DNA of 64,000 nucleotides from Parahoeflea alexandrii (GCF_024105735.1 NZ_JAAAML010000001.1:1125809-1189808); one strand, 5' to 3'. Positions 19,666-31,775 are shown, numbered from the stretch's first letter. The notes: generated by a model not told the origin, from the letters alone. Translations and numbers: made by a program.

Positions 19666-22428
19666 ATGTTCTCCTTGCTTGGTTTTATGCTTCTGATTGC
19701 CCTGGCCTTGTGGGTCCGCAGTGTTTCGCTCGAGCAACGCAGGATGGCCGAGCAATTGGCATTGCTGCGCCGTGAACTCGACCGGCTTCCGGTCGGGGTA
19801 GCGGCGGAATCCGGTGCCGGGACAGGCGATGAACCGGCAGAGCCGCGGCGGGATGCGCCGGAAAGCACAGGCGCCGGGCCGGAACCGGAGGGGTCTGAGC
19901 CAAAGGCCGCTGAGGCGGCAGATGCTGCCCGGCTTTCTGCCGACGCTGCCGCCGGGCGAGCGGAAACCGGCGGCGCCGGGCCAGAGCGGCGTGACGAGGA
20001 TGACACCGGGTTGCCGGAGGCCGCTGTTCTGGCCGCGTCTAGCCCGGGCAAGGGCATGGATCTGGAGAGCCTGATTGGCGGCCGCTGGTCGGCGCTGCTT
20101 GGCGGGCTTGCGGTTGCGCTGGGTGTGCTGTTTCTGGCACGCTATTCCATCGAGGCCGGTCTGCTTGGCCCGCGTGCCCGGATGACGATGGGCACGCTGT
20201 TGTCGCTGGCCCTGTTCGGGGCCGGCGAATTCATGCGCCGCCGCGACCGCCAGGAAGCGATGCCGACTTTGATGAGTGCGGACATTCCGGGGATCCTGAC
20301 CGGGGCCGGCGCCATCGGCGCCTTCGGCACGATCTATGCGGCCTACGTGCTCTACGGTTTTGTCGGCCCGGCAGTGGCGTTTGTCGGTCTTACTGTTCTC
20401 GGCATCGCCAGCCTGCTCCTGTCCGCCGTTCACGGGCCGAAGCTCGCGGCTCTCGGATTGGTCGGCGCCTATGTGTCGCCGTTGCTGGTCTCCTCGCAGG
20501 ACCCCAACCCGGTGGCCTTCGGCGCCCATATCCTGGTGGTGACCGCCGCAGTGATGGGGGTTGCGCGGATTCGCGGCTGGCGCTGGCTGGCAATCGGCGG
20601 CATTGCCGGATCGACAGGTCTGGCGCTGCTGCTTTTGACGATTTCGACGCTGACAGCGTGGTTCACGCTCGGACTTCTGCTCGTGGCCCTGTTTGCCGTC
20701 CACGTGACAAGCCTGGTGGCCGGTATCGAAGATCGCCCGGATCCGCTCGCGGACCGGGCGGCGGCTCGGCTTGCGGTCGGTGCGCTGCTTTGCATTGTCA
20801 TGGTTGCCGCCTTCGCCGTTCTGGCCTGGGACACCCAGGTGCCCTTGCTGCTGCTGGTTTCCGGGCTTGCTGCGGTCATGGTGGGCGCCGGCGGGATCTG
20901 GCCGTCGCTGTCGCTCATCGCCCCGCTTTCCGCAGTTCTGGCCGTTGTGGCGATGCTGTCGCTCAGGATCGATTTCCCGGTCATTCCGGGGATCACATCG
21001 GGTCTCGATGTTCGTGATGGCCTGATGGCGCCGGATCTGGGGGGCTTTGTCCGCAACAGTCTGCTTCTTTCGGTGCCGTCCTTCCTGCTCGCCGTCTTCT
21101 TCGGCCTCAGGGCAGCGGCCACCGCCCCGGTCGCGGCCGGGCGTCTGGCGATCGCGGTGAGTGCGATTGCCGCCCTGACCATGGCGGCGATCTATCTGTC
21201 GGTCGCCCCGTTCGAGACCCATGTTCCGACCGGGCTCGCGGCACTGGCGCTGTCGGCCATGATGGTCGGACTGACGGAGAAATTCGGCCGCGCCAGACCG
21301 GATGACTGGTCGGCCGCGGCTCCGGCATGGCTGGCGGTGGGCGCGGTGGCGCTCGCGGGGCTCGCGGTTGCGATCCTTTTAACGCGTCAATGGATGCCGC
21401 TAGGGTTTGCGGTGACTGCTGCCGGCGCCTGCCTGATCCATGGCAGACGGCCGGTGCCGGCGCTCGGCTGGCTTGCCGTGGTGCTCTCGCTGCTGGCCTC
21501 CTCTGGGCTCCATTTCAATGCACCGTTTTCCGCCGATGTGATCGGGTCGACGCCGTTCGTCAACTGGCTGGTCGTGATCATCGCCCTGCCGGCCGCGCTC
21601 CTGATTTGGGGCGGTCTGGCGTTGCGCGGATCGGGCGGGCGCCGGCCCGGCGAACTGGTGATTGCCTTCGGCCTTGCTCTTGCCGGGCTGTTCGTGGCGC
21701 TGGAGCTGCGCCACTTCATCGCCGGCGGCGATATCACCGGTGCGCCGTTCGGCCTGATCGACATGGCGACCCAGTCTATTGCGGCGCTTTGCTTTTCCGT
21801 CGGGCTGCAATGGGCTGCCCGGCGCAGCGACGCGAGCGTCTTTCCGCTGGCCTCGCTTGTCGTCGGAGCGCTCGGCATCGCGGCGATGGTGATCGGGCTG
21901 ATCGTGGTGTTCAATCCGTTCCTGAGCCAGGCAGCTGTGGGCGAAGGGCGGGTGTTCAACCTGCTGCTTCCCGGCTACCTGATCCCTGGCCTGCTTGCCG
22001 CCCTGACCGCCTATCTTGCCTCGGCAGCACGGCCCAGATGGTACCGGATCGGCTATGGCGCAACCGGCGCCATATTGCTGTTCATCTACGTATCGCTGAT
22101 GGTCCGGCACGGATTTCAGGGCGAGAGGGTCGGCTTTCTGCGCAGTACATCGGATGCGGAGATCTGGGCCTACTCGGTGGCGTGGCTGATCATGGGGGGC
22201 TGCACGCTGGCGCTCGGACTGGTCTTGCGGTCATTGCCTCTGCGGGCGGCGTCGGCGGCGGTCATCTCGCTGACGGTCGCGAAGGTGTTTCTCATCGACA
22301 TGTCGGCGCTCACCGGCGCCTTGCGGGCGTTCTCGTTCATCGGCCTCGGCGTGTCGTTGATGGTCATCGGCCGGTTCTATCAGCGGGTGTTGCTGCGCAC
22401 CGGCAACCGGTCCGCGGACAAGGCCTGA
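19666..22428 (+). CDS. DUF2339 polytopic membrane protein
   Basis: 920 residues from ATG 19666; TTG 19660 is an alternative. One N-terminal span is followed by a short coiled coil (LEQRRMAEQLALLRRELDRL). A long Ala/Pro/Glu-rich linker (about residues 45-125) comes next. The landmark GKGMDLESLIGGRWSALLGG leads into more than twenty hydrophobic segments. DUF2339 members are large inner-membrane proteins of unknown function; an exporter or envelope-stress role has been guessed but not shown. A downstream gene for a small secreted protein follows after 75 bases. Confidence 0.85.
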   Translation: MFSLLGFMLLIALALWVRSVSLEQRRMAEQLALLRRELDRLPVGVAAESGAGTGDEPAEPRRDAPESTGAGPEPEGSEPKAAEAADAARLSADAAAGRAETGGAGPERRDEDDTGLPEAAVLAASSPGKGMDLESLIGGRWSALLGGLAVALGVLFLARYSIEAGLLGPRARMTMGTLLSLALFGAGEFMRRRDRQEAMPTLMSADIPGILTGAGAIGAFGTIYAAYVLYGFVGPAVAFVGLTVLGIASLLLSAVHGPKLAALGLVGAYVSPLLVSSQDPNPVAFGAHILVVTAAVMGVARIRGWRWLAIGGIAGSTGLALLLLTISTLTAWFTLGLLLVALFAVHVTSLVAGIEDRPDPLADRAAARLAVGALLCIVMVAAFAVLAWDTQVPLLLLVSGLAAVMVGAGGIWPSLSLIAPLSAVLAVVAMLSLRIDFPVIPGITSGLDVRDGLMAPDLGGFVRNSLLLSVPSFLLAVFFGLRAAATAPVAAGRLAIAVSAIAALTMAAIYLSVAPFETHVPTGLAALALSAMMVGLTEKFGRARPDDWSAAAPAWLAVGAVALAGLAVAILLTRQWMPLGFAVTAAGACLIHGRRPVPALGWLAVVLSLLASSGLHFNAPFSADVIGSTPFVNWLVVIIALPAALLIWGGLALRGSGGRRPGELVIAFGLALAGLFVALELRHFIAGGDITGAPFGLIDMATQSIAALCFSVGLQWAARRSDASVFPLASLVVGALGIAAMVIGLIVVFNPFLSQAAVGEGRVFNLLLPGYLIPGLLAALTAYLASAARPRWYRIGYGATGAILLFIYVSLMVRHGFQGERVGFLRSTSDAEIWAYSVAWLIMGGCTLALGLVLRSLPLRAASAAVISLTVAKVFLIDMSALTGALRAFSFIGLGVSLMVIGRFYQRVLLRTGNRSADKA

Positions 22429-22503
22429 ACCGGGCCTTTGTTGACAGTGGCCGCTGCTGAGGGAATGCTTGCGAGAATGGGAGCGACCGCAGGAGGCAGG
22501 GCA

Positions 22504-23154
22504 ATGAGGCAGGGTGTGTTTGCAGCGCTGGTGGTATCGGCGCTTCTATTGGGTCCGTTGTCGGGGGCGTATGCCGAGAATTTCGATCCGGATCGCGCCA
22601 CCTTCGACCCGGAGAGCAAGTTTGTCATCACGCCCTTTGGCGCGATTATCGGCGATCCGGCGCAGGTTGCTGACCTGTCGACCGACCGCATCGGCTTCAC
22701 CTATTGCTCGGCCATGCCGGACAAAACCCGCGGGATGCTGCTGATGGCGTCCATCGTGATACCGGCACAGGGCGGTGCCGATGGCGGCGGGCATTCGATG
22801 ATGATGAGCGTCGACCAGGCGCGCGCATTCATCGCCCATCTGCGCAAGGCGCCGGAATGGGCGGCGGTTGCAGCAGAAAACAAGGTCGGCCTTTTTTCCA
22901 AACCGATCGGTGACGTGATCGGTACCGAAGGCGATGCAGAATACCTGGTGCTCAAGTTCGTCTCCGACGAGAACAACGCCGGATCCGTACGGATCGAACA
23001 CGTGCTCGGCGGTGTAACCAAGGCGTTCGGACTGGGCATCAATCCGGCCGTGAAGTTCGCGGCCCAGGCTGAATTCACGCTGGAAAAGGCGCTTGCGGAA
23101 TCACCTGATGCAGCCCCGGCTGAAGACGCGGAAAAAAGCAAACTGTTCAAATGA
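22504..23154 (+). CDS. Secreted protein of unknown function
   Basis: 216 residues; AGGAGGCAGGGCA precedes ATG 22504. A clear signal peptide ends at GAYAEN (about residue 24). The mature part has one Cys (FTYCSAMPDKTRGM), a Gly/Met-rich segment and an acidic Ala-rich tail ending KSKLFK. I do not recognise the family. It follows the DUF2339 gene and is closed by a strong terminator, so the two may form a unit concerned with the envelope. No catalytic motif is evident. Confidence 0.7.
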   Translation: MRQGVFAALVVSALLLGPLSGAYAENFDPDRATFDPESKFVITPFGAIIGDPAQVADLSTDRIGFTYCSAMPDKTRGMLLMASIVIPAQGGADGGGHSMMMSVDQARAFIAHLRKAPEWAAVAAENKVGLFSKPIGDVIGTEGDAEYLVLKFVSDENNAGSVRIEHVLGGVTKAFGLGINPAVKFAAQAEFTLEKALAESPDAAPAEDAEKSKLFK

Positions 23155-23229
23155 GGCACGCCCGGCCTGCCGGGTTGCCGCTGCGGGCCGGCTTGCAATC
23201 ACGAAAGCAAAGTCCTATGTGAAGGGTTC

Positions 23230-23251
23230 CCCGGCATTGCCGGGTTCTTTT
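23230..23251 (+). terminator. Intrinsic terminator
   Basis: CCCGGC (23230-23235) pairs with GCCGGG (23239-23244) across ATT, followed directly by TTCTTTT. It ends the transcript of the secreted unknown and separates it from the nadABC operon. Confidence 0.8.
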
Positions 23252-23258
23252 AAAACCC

Positions 23259-23283
23259 AATTATGCTCAGTTTGAGCATAATT
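23259..23283. promoter_or_regulatory. Perfect 25-bp dyad before nadA, probable NadQ operator
   Basis: AATTATGCTCA (23259-23269) and TGAGCATAATT (23273-23283) form an exact inverted repeat with the 3-base centre GTT. It ends 22 bases before the nadA start codon, a position suited to repression by blocking polymerase. Alphaproteobacterial nadABC operons are assigned by comparative genomics to NadQ. A NadQ-like gene lies 10 kb away at 33390-34376. The assignment of the site to that protein is inferred. Confidence 0.75.
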
Positions 23284-23305
23284 GCTGATGACGGGAGGGT
23301 TTGCC

Positions 23306-24385
23306 ATGACCCGGTTGGAGACCAGCACCGGCGCCAAGGCCGCAAGCCGGGCGCAGAGTGCAGCGCAGCGGTTCGGCGTAATCGAGCGTCCGGAGCTGAA
23401 GTATACCCCGGCGGTGGCGCGCGAAACCGCGCATCTTTACGACCGGGTCCGCGACCACATCCCGGAAATCGAATGGCCCGTCTACGCGCCTTATGTGCAC
23501 GCCATCAACCGCATCAAGAAAGAACGCGGTGCGGCAATCCTGGCGCACAACTACCAGACGCCGGACATCTTTCACTGCGTTGCCGATATCGTCGGTGATT
23601 CGCTGCAGCTGGCGCGCGAGGCGACACTGGTGGATGAGCAGATCATCATCCAGTGCGGTGTGCACTTCATGGCGGAGACGTCGAAGCTTCTGAACATGGA
23701 CAAGACCGTGCTGATCCCTGATGGCAAGGCCGGGTGTTCGCTGTCAGATTCGATCACCGGCGCCGATGTGCGGCTGCTCAAGGAGCGCTATCCCGGCGTC
23801 CCGGTGGTGACCTACGTCAACACCTCCGCCGACGTGAAGGCTGAAACCGATATCTGCTGCACCTCGTCCAACGCGGTGGCCGTGTGCGAGAGCTTCGAGT
23901 CCGACACGGTGCTGTGCATTCCTGATGAATACCTGGCGATGAATGTCGCCAAGCAGACCAAGAAGAAGATCCTGACCTGGAAGGGTCATTGCGAGGTGCA
24001 TGAGCGCTTCACGGCGGAGGAGCTGCTCGCCTACAAGGAAGCCGACCCGACCATCGAAATCATCGGCCACCCGGAATGCCACCCGGATGTGATCGCGGTC
24101 TGCGACTATTCGGGATCGACAGCCGGGATGATCAATTACGTCAAGGACACGCGGCCGCCGCGGGTTCTGCTGGTGACCGAATGCTCGATGGCCTCGAACA
24201 TCCAGAGCGAGGTTCAGGGCGTCGAGTTCATCAAGCCCTGCAACCTTTGCCCGCACATGAAGCGCATCACCCTGCCGAAGATCCTCGACAGCCTGTTGAT
24301 GATGACAGAGGAAGTGCTGGTCGACCCGGCGATTGCCGATCGTGCGCGATTGGCTGTCGAACGTATGATCAACCTGAAGAACTGA
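23306..24385 (+). CDS. nadA: Quinolinate synthase
   Basis: 359 residues. ATG 23306 is chosen because GGGAGGG lies seven bases upstream. NadA features include [20 protein letters not shown], the Fe-S Cys117 in [15 protein letters not shown], the substrate loop [11 protein letters not shown], and the C-terminal cluster ligands in [21 protein letters not shown] is also conserved. The enzyme condenses iminoaspartate with dihydroxyacetone phosphate to quinolinate using a 4Fe-4S cluster. It is the first gene of nadABC and lies directly under the dyad operator. Confidence 0.96.
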   Translation: MTRLETSTGAKAASRAQSAAQRFGVIERPELKYTPAVARETAHLYDRVRDHIPEIEWPVYAPYVHAINRIKKERGAAILAHNYQTPDIFHCVADIVGDSLQLAREATLVDEQIIIQCGVHFMAETSKLLNMDKTVLIPDGKAGCSLSDSITGADVRLLKERYPGVPVVTYVNTSADVKAETDICCTSSNAVAVCESFESDTVLCIPDEYLAMNVAKQTKKKILTWKGHCEVHERFTAEELLAYKEADPTIEIIGHPECHPDVIAVCDYSGSTAGMINYVKDTRPPRVLLVTECSMASNIQSEVQGVEFIKPCNLCPHMKRITLPKILDSLLMMTEEVLVDPAIADRARLAVERMINLKN

Positions 24386-24436
24386 CGTTCTGGCCCAGCG
24401 GCCGCAGCGCCGCTCTCGACCAGCAGGGAGCATGCC

Positions 24437-26032
24437 ATGGCGTCCACCGCGATTGCTATCCATCAGCCGCAACCGGTCAGGCGATCGGAGGAGGTGATCA
24501 TCATCGGCGGCGGCCTGGCCGGGCTGTTCTGCGCGCTGAAACTGGCGCCCAAGGCGGTCACCGTTCTGGCCGCGGCTCCGATCGGTCGCGGCGCCTCCTC
24601 GGCCTGGGCGCAGGCCGGAATTGCCGCGGCTGTGGGCGCGGGTGATACAATCGAAAGCCATGTCCGGGACACCATCGTCGCCGGCGACGGCATCGTCGAT
24701 GAAGCGATCATCCGCATGATGGCGTCGGAAGCCTCCGACCGTGTGCATGACCTGCTTGGCTACGGCGTGCCGTTTGACCGGGATCTGGAAGGCCATCTGG
24801 CGGTCAGCCGCGAGGCGGCGCACTCGGAAAGCCGGATCGTGCGGGTCAAGGGTGACATGGCCGGCCGTGCCATCATGGAGGCGCTGGTGGCCTCGGTTCG
24901 CAAGACGCCGTCAATCCGCGTGCTGGAAGGTTACGTCGTCGAGGACCTGATCGTCGAAGAGGGCCGGGTCACAGGCGTCATTGCCCGGGACCGGGCGGGC
25001 AGCGGCGAGGAACTGCAGCGGATCACCGGCTCGAACGTGGTGATGGCCACCGGCGGCATCGGCCATCTCTACGAGGTGACGACCAACCCGACCGAGGCGC
25101 GCGGCGGCGGCATCGGCATGGCGGCGCGGGCCGGAGCGCGGATGGCCGACATGGAGTTCGTGCAGTTTCACCCGACCGCCATCAATGTCGGCAAGGATCC
25201 GGCGCCGCTTGCCACCGAGGCGCTGCGCGGCCATGGCGCGACGCTGCACAATGCGGCCGGCGAACGCTTCATGCTGCCGCTGCACCATGATGCGGAACTG
25301 GCGCCGCGCGACGTGGTGGCGCGCGGTATCTTTGCCGAGGTGAAGGCGGGGCGGGGCGCGTTTCTCGATTGCCGCACCGCGGTGCCGGGTTTCGCGGCCG
25401 AGTTTCCTACTGTTCATGGCTACTGCCGTGAAGCAGGCATTGATCCGGTCACGGAGATGATCCCGGTCATTCCAGCGGCGCATTACTTCATGGGCGGAAT
25501 CTGGACCGACATCGATGGCCGGACCTCGCTGCCGGGTTTCTGGGCCTGCGGCGAGTGCACCTCGACCGGGGCTCACGGCGCCAACCGGCTGGCGTCGAAT
25601 TCACTCCTTGAAGCGGTGGTGTTCTCTGCCCGTATCGGCGAAACGCTGAAGGCGGAGATCGTGCCCGATGCACCAAAGGACTGGCAGGACGGCTCGGTAA
25701 CGACCACCGAGCACATCACCGAGAACGATCACCCCAACATGGTGGCGCTGCGCAAGACCATGAGCGCCAATCTTGGTGTGTTGCGCGATGGCGAGGGCAT
25801 GCGCGAGGCGCTTCACACGATCCTGCATCTGGCGCGGGAAAGCCACTCGGTCCGGTTCGACAATGTCATTACCACGGCGAAACTGATTGCGGTCTGCGCG
25901 CTCAACCGCACCGAAAGCCGCGGCGGGCATTTCCGCACCGACTATCCGGAAGAGCAGGCGGACTGGAAGCGGCGGACGCTGGTGACGCTTGATCAGGCCC
26001 ATGCCATCATTCCCGATCTGCTGGAGGGCTGA
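24437..26032 (+). CDS. nadB: L-aspartate oxidase
   Basis: 531 residues; GGGAG precedes ATG 24437. The FAD dinucleotide fold is [34 protein letters not shown] is the flavoprotein segment specific to aspartate oxidases. [13 protein letters not shown]-like [16 protein letters not shown] and the C-terminal [15 protein letters not shown] complete the family set. It makes iminoaspartate for NadA. It follows nadA by 51 bases and precedes nadC by 3 bases, in the standard order. Confidence 0.96.
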   Translation: MASTAIAIHQPQPVRRSEEVIIIGGGLAGLFCALKLAPKAVTVLAAAPIGRGASSAWAQAGIAAAVGAGDTIESHVRDTIVAGDGIVDEAIIRMMASEASDRVHDLLGYGVPFDRDLEGHLAVSREAAHSESRIVRVKGDMAGRAIMEALVASVRKTPSIRVLEGYVVEDLIVEEGRVTGVIARDRAGSGEELQRITGSNVVMATGGIGHLYEVTTNPTEARGGGIGMAARAGARMADMEFVQFHPTAINVGKDPAPLATEALRGHGATLHNAAGERFMLPLHHDAELAPRDVVARGIFAEVKAGRGAFLDCRTAVPGFAAEFPTVHGYCREAGIDPVTEMIPVIPAAHYFMGGIWTDIDGRTSLPGFWACGECTSTGAHGANRLASNSLLEAVVFSARIGETLKAEIVPDAPKDWQDGSVTTTEHITENDHPNMVALRKTMSANLGVLRDGEGMREALHTILHLARESHSVRFDNVITTAKLIAVCALNRTESRGGHFRTDYPEEQADWKRRTLVTLDQAHAIIPDLLEG

Positions 26033-26035
26033 CCC

Positions 26036-26911
26036 ATGAAACATGCCTATCTTCCCGAACTGCCGGGCCTGATGGTCGAGGAGCAGGTGCGTGCTGCGCT
26101 CATCGAAGATCTCGGCCGGGCCGGCGACATCACCTCCAATGCCACCATCGGCCCGGAGAAGCAGGCAAGGGCCGAGATGAACAGCCGCGAGGCGGGGATC
26201 ATCGCCGGGTTGCCGCTGGCCGAGGCAGCGTTCCGGCTTATCAACCCGGCGATCCGTTTTGAAGCGCTGGTGACTGACGGTGCCCGGGTGGATCCGGGCA
26301 CGATGGTTGCCCGTATCTCGGGACCGGCGCGCGGGGTGTTGTCGGCCGAGCGGGTGGCGCTCAATTACCTCATGCATCTGTCGGGCATAGCCACCTACAC
26401 GGCGCGGTTCGCTGATACGATTTCCCACACAAAGGCCAAGGTCACCTGCACACGCAAGACCATTCCCGGGCTCAGGGCATTGGAGAAGTACGCCGTGCGC
26501 TGCGGTGGAGGCTCGTCGCATCGCTACGGGCTCGATGACGCGATCCTGATCAAGGACAACCATATCGCGGTCGCCGGCGGCATTGCGGAAGCGCTGACAG
26601 CCGCGAAGGCTTTCGCCGGGCATCTGGTCAAGGTCGAGATCGAGGTCGATACGCTCGAGCAATTTGCTGTAGTGCTGGACCAGGGCGCGGATGTGTGCCT
26701 GCTCGACAATATGGGTCCCGACATGCTGCGCGCGGCGGTGGCGATGAACGCTGCGAGGAGCGGCGGTCCGATCACTCTTGAGGCCTCGGGCAACGTCAAT
26801 CTCGACACGATCAGGGCCATTGCCGAGACCGGCATCGACTATATCTCGACCTCGAAGATCACCATGGCCGCGCCGACGCTCGATATCGGGCTGGATATGG
26901 CGATCGGCTGA
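26036..26911 (+). CDS. nadC: Nicotinate-nucleotide pyrophosphorylase (carboxylating)
   Basis: 291 residues. The quinolinate-binding segment is CTRKTIPGLRALEKYAV, followed by CGGGSSHRYGLDDAILIKDN. The C-terminal barrel strands include VKVEIEVDTLEQ, LLDNMGPDML and LEASGNVNLDTI. The enzyme converts quinolinate and PRPP to nicotinate mononucleotide, completing the de novo branch run by nadA and nadB. Start 26036 follows the nadB stop with GGAGGGCTGACCC as ribosome site. Confidence 0.96.
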   Translation: MKHAYLPELPGLMVEEQVRAALIEDLGRAGDITSNATIGPEKQARAEMNSREAGIIAGLPLAEAAFRLINPAIRFEALVTDGARVDPGTMVARISGPARGVLSAERVALNYLMHLSGIATYTARFADTISHTKAKVTCTRKTIPGLRALEKYAVRCGGGSSHRYGLDDAILIKDNHIAVAGGIAEALTAAKAFAGHLVKVEIEVDTLEQFAVVLDQGADVCLLDNMGPDMLRAAVAMNAARSGGPITLEASGNVNLDTIRAIAETGIDYISTSKITMAAPTLDIGLDMAIG

Positions 26912-27004
26912 GGCTATGCCAGCAGACTTGTCGTATCAGGGCAAAGCGGTGCGACCAGCGAGCCTGGCCTTGCTGTCCGTGCCGCAAACCGCACTGGAAT
27001 TTCC

Positions 27005-27901
27005 GTGACCACACATATCGCGACGGATCTCAAGGCCAACCTTGTCGGCAGTGGCTGGATGATCGCGTCGATGGCGGTGTTCGCCGTCGAAGATGCTTTC
27101 ATCAAGGCTGCATCAGTGACATTGCCGGTCGGCCAGGTGCTTGTCATCTTTGGCCTTGGCGGTGCGCTGGTGTTCGCATCGTTGGCGCTCTACAACAGGG
27201 AACCGCTGTACAGTGCAGACGTGATTTCCCGGCCGATGTGGATTCGCGTGGTTTTCGAGATCATCGGCCGCCTGTTCTACGTGCTTGCGCTGTCCTTGAT
27301 TCCACTGTCGGCGGCAACCGTCATCCTGCAGGCAGCACCGCTTGTGGTGGTCGCCGGGGCGGCACTGGTGTTTGGCGAAAAGGTCGGCTGGCGCAGGTGG
27401 AGCGCCATTTTCGTCGGGCTCGCCGGGGTCGTGATCATCATCCAGCCGGGTACGGACAGCTTTTCCGCCCTGTCCTTGCTGGCTGTCGCCGGGATGATCG
27501 GCTTTGCCGGCCGTGACCTGGCAAGCCGTGCCGCGCCGGCCAAGCTGAGCACAGCGATCCTCGGGCTGTACGGATTCCTCCCCATCATGGTTGCCGGCGG
27601 GTTTTATGCAGCATGGCAGGGCGTGCCGTTCGTGATGCCGGATGGGGTGACCTCGTTTTATGTCCTGGGTGCTGTCCTGTCCGGGGTAATCGCCTATTCA
27701 TGCCTGATGAAAGCCATGCGGACTGGCGAGGTGTCGGCGGTCACTCCTTTCCGCTATTCGCGGCTGCTGTTCGGAATTGCGCTGGGGATCATCCTGTTTG
27801 ACGAGCAACTGAGCCTCGCCATGATGGTCGGGTCGGGGCTGATCGTTGCTTCGGGCCTGTTCATTCTGTTGCGAGGCCGTCAGGTCCGCGGGACAAAATA
27901 A
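27005..27901 (+). CDS. EamA/DMT-family transporter
   Basis: 298 residues from GTG 27005 with about ten membrane spans arranged as two EamA repeats. The first repeat ends VVVAGAALVFGEKVGWRRW and the second ends GIILFDEQLSLAMMVGSGLI. The family exports metabolites such as amino acids or purines. It lies 93 bases behind nadC and could be read with it, but nothing ties it firmly to NAD metabolism. A bidirectional stem closes the region. Confidence 0.82.
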   Translation: MTTHIATDLKANLVGSGWMIASMAVFAVEDAFIKAASVTLPVGQVLVIFGLGGALVFASLALYNREPLYSADVISRPMWIRVVFEIIGRLFYVLALSLIPLSAATVILQAAPLVVVAGAALVFGEKVGWRRWSAIFVGLAGVVIIIQPGTDSFSALSLLAVAGMIGFAGRDLASRAAPAKLSTAILGLYGFLPIMVAGGFYAAWQGVPFVMPDGVTSFYVLGAVLSGVIAYSCLMKAMRTGEVSAVTPFRYSRLLFGIALGIILFDEQLSLAMMVGSGLIVASGLFILLRGRQVRGTK

Positions 27902-28024
27902 GCCCGCCCCGTTTGCGGTTGGCCGGAAGCAGTTGCAGCGGATATCCGGCCGGAGCACTTGCAGCGTGTCAGCCAGACGGTGCCTGGCGGATGCTTTGCG
28001 GATTCGTACGGCGTCGGAAGTCAA

Positions 28025-28053
28025 AAGGGCCGCCGTTCTCAACGGCGGCCCTT
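28025..28053. terminator. Bidirectional 13-bp stem terminator
   Basis: AAGGGCCGCCGTT (28025-28037) pairs perfectly with AACGGCGGCCCTT (28041-28053) around CTC. On the minus strand the stem is followed by TTTTGACTT, a good terminator for the BCCT gene. On the plus strand it closes the EamA gene. Confidence 0.8.
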
Positions 28054-28059
28054 GCTGTG

Positions 28060-29682
<1,623 letters not shown>

Positions 29683-29733
29683 GGGGTCTTCTCCCGTATT
29701 GTTATGTTTGTTGCAGGTGCTTCCTGTCGGGGA

Positions 29734-30150
29734 CTAGCCGCGGACGAGAAAGACAGACGCATCGGTATGCGTCGCCAGTTTGCCGCCGTTGGACGGCCAG
29801 ACGTGGTCGACGACGTTGGGAATATGCGTCGCCATGACCACGAGATCGCTTCCGGTTTCTTTCACCGTCCTGATCAGCGCATCGTCAAGATCGGTCGCCG
29901 GGTCATGGCTGACCACGGTGACATTGCCGGTTTCGATGCCGTGGGCATCGGCCTGTCCGGCAGCAAAGGCGGCGAGCTTCTGATCGTATTCCCCCGGATT
30001 GTGGCCAAGTGGTCCAGGCGTCGAGGCCGTGACGCCCACATAGGTAACAGGTGCTTGATAGAGTTTGGAAAGGCTTGCCGCCGTATCCAGAGCATGTGAC
30101 AACTTTTCAGCGTGTGCGAGATCCACGGGCACCATGATTTTCTTGTACAT
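29734..30150 (-). CDS. Universal stress protein (UspA family, ATP-binding type)
   Basis: 138 residues starting MYKKIMVPVDLAHAEKLSHA after GGGGGAAAATCA. The C-terminal nucleotide-binding part reads VVMATHIPNVVDHVWPSNGGKLATHTDASVF-like in successive pieces, resembling UspA proteins that partner membrane transporters (TeaD of the ectoine TRAP system). It precedes the BCCT carrier, so a regulatory partnership with that transporter is plausible but unproven. Confidence 0.87.
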   Translation of the reverse strand: MYKKIMVPVDLAHAEKLSHALDTAASLSKLYQAPVTYVGVTASTPGPLGHNPGEYDQKLAAFAAGQADAHGIETGNVTVVSHDPATDLDDALIRTVKETGSDLVVMATHIPNVVDHVWPSNGGKLATHTDASVFLVRG

Positions 30151-30440
30151 TGATTTTCCCCCGTCTGTTCCCGGCCGGCATTTTTCTGCCGATTTCTGGT
30201 TACTGTTTCAGGCTGCCGGGTGTTTCAGGCTTGTGATGCTTCACCAACGCCGAACACGGCCTTGATTGCGACCAAAGGCTAACGCGGCGGGTGTGTGATT
30301 GTAAACCGCAGGGTCAGGTTTCTCTCAGAAGCTGCCGACACGGGCCTCTCGCTCCGGGCCATGGATTGTTGTAGAAGGCTGGCGCAACAGGGTTGAGGAG
30401 CCCCGGTTGTGACCGGCTGACCAGGGGAGGAGAAAGCCAG

Positions 30441-31775
30441 ATGAACCTGTTTTCGATGTTGGGCAAACGCGCCGAGGATGGCAATCCGATCCGAATCGGG
30501 ATGATCGGAGCGGGCAAGTTCGGCACCATGTTCCTGTCGCAGGTGCGCAAGCTTGGCGGTATTCACCTGATCGGCGTGGCCGACCTGTCGCCCGCCAATG
30601 CGCGGTCGAACATGGAGTTTGTCGGCTGGCCGCCGGAGCAGTTCGGCGCCCCGTCGCTGGATGAGGCGGCCCGGGGAAAAACCACCCATGTCGGCGATGA
30701 CTGGCAGGCGTTGGTCGCGCATCCGGCGATCGACATCATCATTGAATGCACCGGCGCGCCGGTGGCTGCGATCGACCATGTTCTGGGCGCTTTCGCCCAC
30801 GGCAAGCACGTGATCAATGTCACTGTCGAGGCGGATGCATTTTGCGGCTATGCGTTGGCGCGCAAGGCCGCAGAGGCCGGAGTGATCTACTCAATGGCTT
30901 ATGGCGACCAGCCGGCACTGACTTGCGATCTGGTCGACTGGGCGCGTACCTGCGGCTTTACCGTGACGGCCGCCGGACGCGGACACAAATGGCTGCCCGA
31001 ATTCCGAAAATCCACACCGGAAACTGTTTGGGATCATTGGGGCGTCACCCGAGAGGCCGCCGAACGCGGGCGGCTGAACCCGAAGATGTTCAATTCGTTT
31101 CTGGACGGCTCCAAGCCGGCGATCGAGTCCTCGGCAATCGCCAATGCCACCGGTCTTCTTGTGCCGTCAAACGGGTTGCAGTACCCGGTCGGCGGCGCCG
31201 AGGATCTGGCCAACATCATGCGACCGAAATCCGAAGGCGGGGCGCTCGAGCAAAAGGGCATGGTCGAGGTCGCTTCGGCTCTCACGCGTGAAGGCAAGCC
31301 GGTGCCTTACGACGTCAGGCAGGGCGTCTGGGTGGTGTTCGAGGGTGAGACCGAGTATCTGCGCAACTGCTTCCAGGAATATCTGGTCAGGACCGATGAC
31401 AGCGGCCGCTACTCGTCGCTCTACAAGCGCTGGCATCTGATCGGGCTGGAACTTCCGGTTTCGGTCGCCTCGGTGGGCTTGCGTGGAGAGCCGACGGGGG
31501 TTGCGCGATGCTTCAACGGCGATGTTGCGGCGATTGCCAAGCGTGACCTCATGGCGGGCGAGATTCTCGACGGGGAGGGCGGTTACACCGTGACCGGCGG
31601 ATTGCGCCCGGCCAAGGCTTCCGTGGCTGCCGGCTATCTTCCCCTGGGTCTGGCACACGACGTCAAGCTCAAGCGCGCCATCGCCGATGGTGATCCGGTT
31701 CGCTTCGAGGATGTCGAAATCGACGAGACCACGACGGCCTACAAGCTGCGCAAATGGATGGAGACGATCTCATGA
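30441..31775 (+). CDS. NAD(P)-dependent oxidoreductase with C-terminal SAF domain
   Basis: 444 residues; GGAGGAGAAAG precedes ATG 30441. The N-terminal Rossmann fold is IRIGMIGAGKFGTMFLSQV with DIIIECTGAPVAAIDHVL, resembling homoserine dehydrogenase. The C-terminal SAF domain begins near AIAKRDLMAGEILDGEGGYT. Proteins of this architecture are often mislabelled as FlgA-like. Some occur in sugar-acid catabolism, but no partner gene is adjacent here. The reaction is not known. The 290 bases upstream, to the uspA start, show no further gene. Confidence 0.78.
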   Translation: MNLFSMLGKRAEDGNPIRIGMIGAGKFGTMFLSQVRKLGGIHLIGVADLSPANARSNMEFVGWPPEQFGAPSLDEAARGKTTHVGDDWQALVAHPAIDIIIECTGAPVAAIDHVLGAFAHGKHVINVTVEADAFCGYALARKAAEAGVIYSMAYGDQPALTCDLVDWARTCGFTVTAAGRGHKWLPEFRKSTPETVWDHWGVTREAAERGRLNPKMFNSFLDGSKPAIESSAIANATGLLVPSNGLQYPVGGAEDLANIMRPKSEGGALEQKGMVEVASALTREGKPVPYDVRQGVWVVFEGETEYLRNCFQEYLVRTDDSGRYSSLYKRWHLIGLELPVSVASVGLRGEPTGVARCFNGDVAAIAKRDLMAGEILDGEGGYTVTGGLRPAKASVAAGYLPLGLAHDVKLKRAIADGDPVRFEDVEIDETTTAYKLRKWMETIS

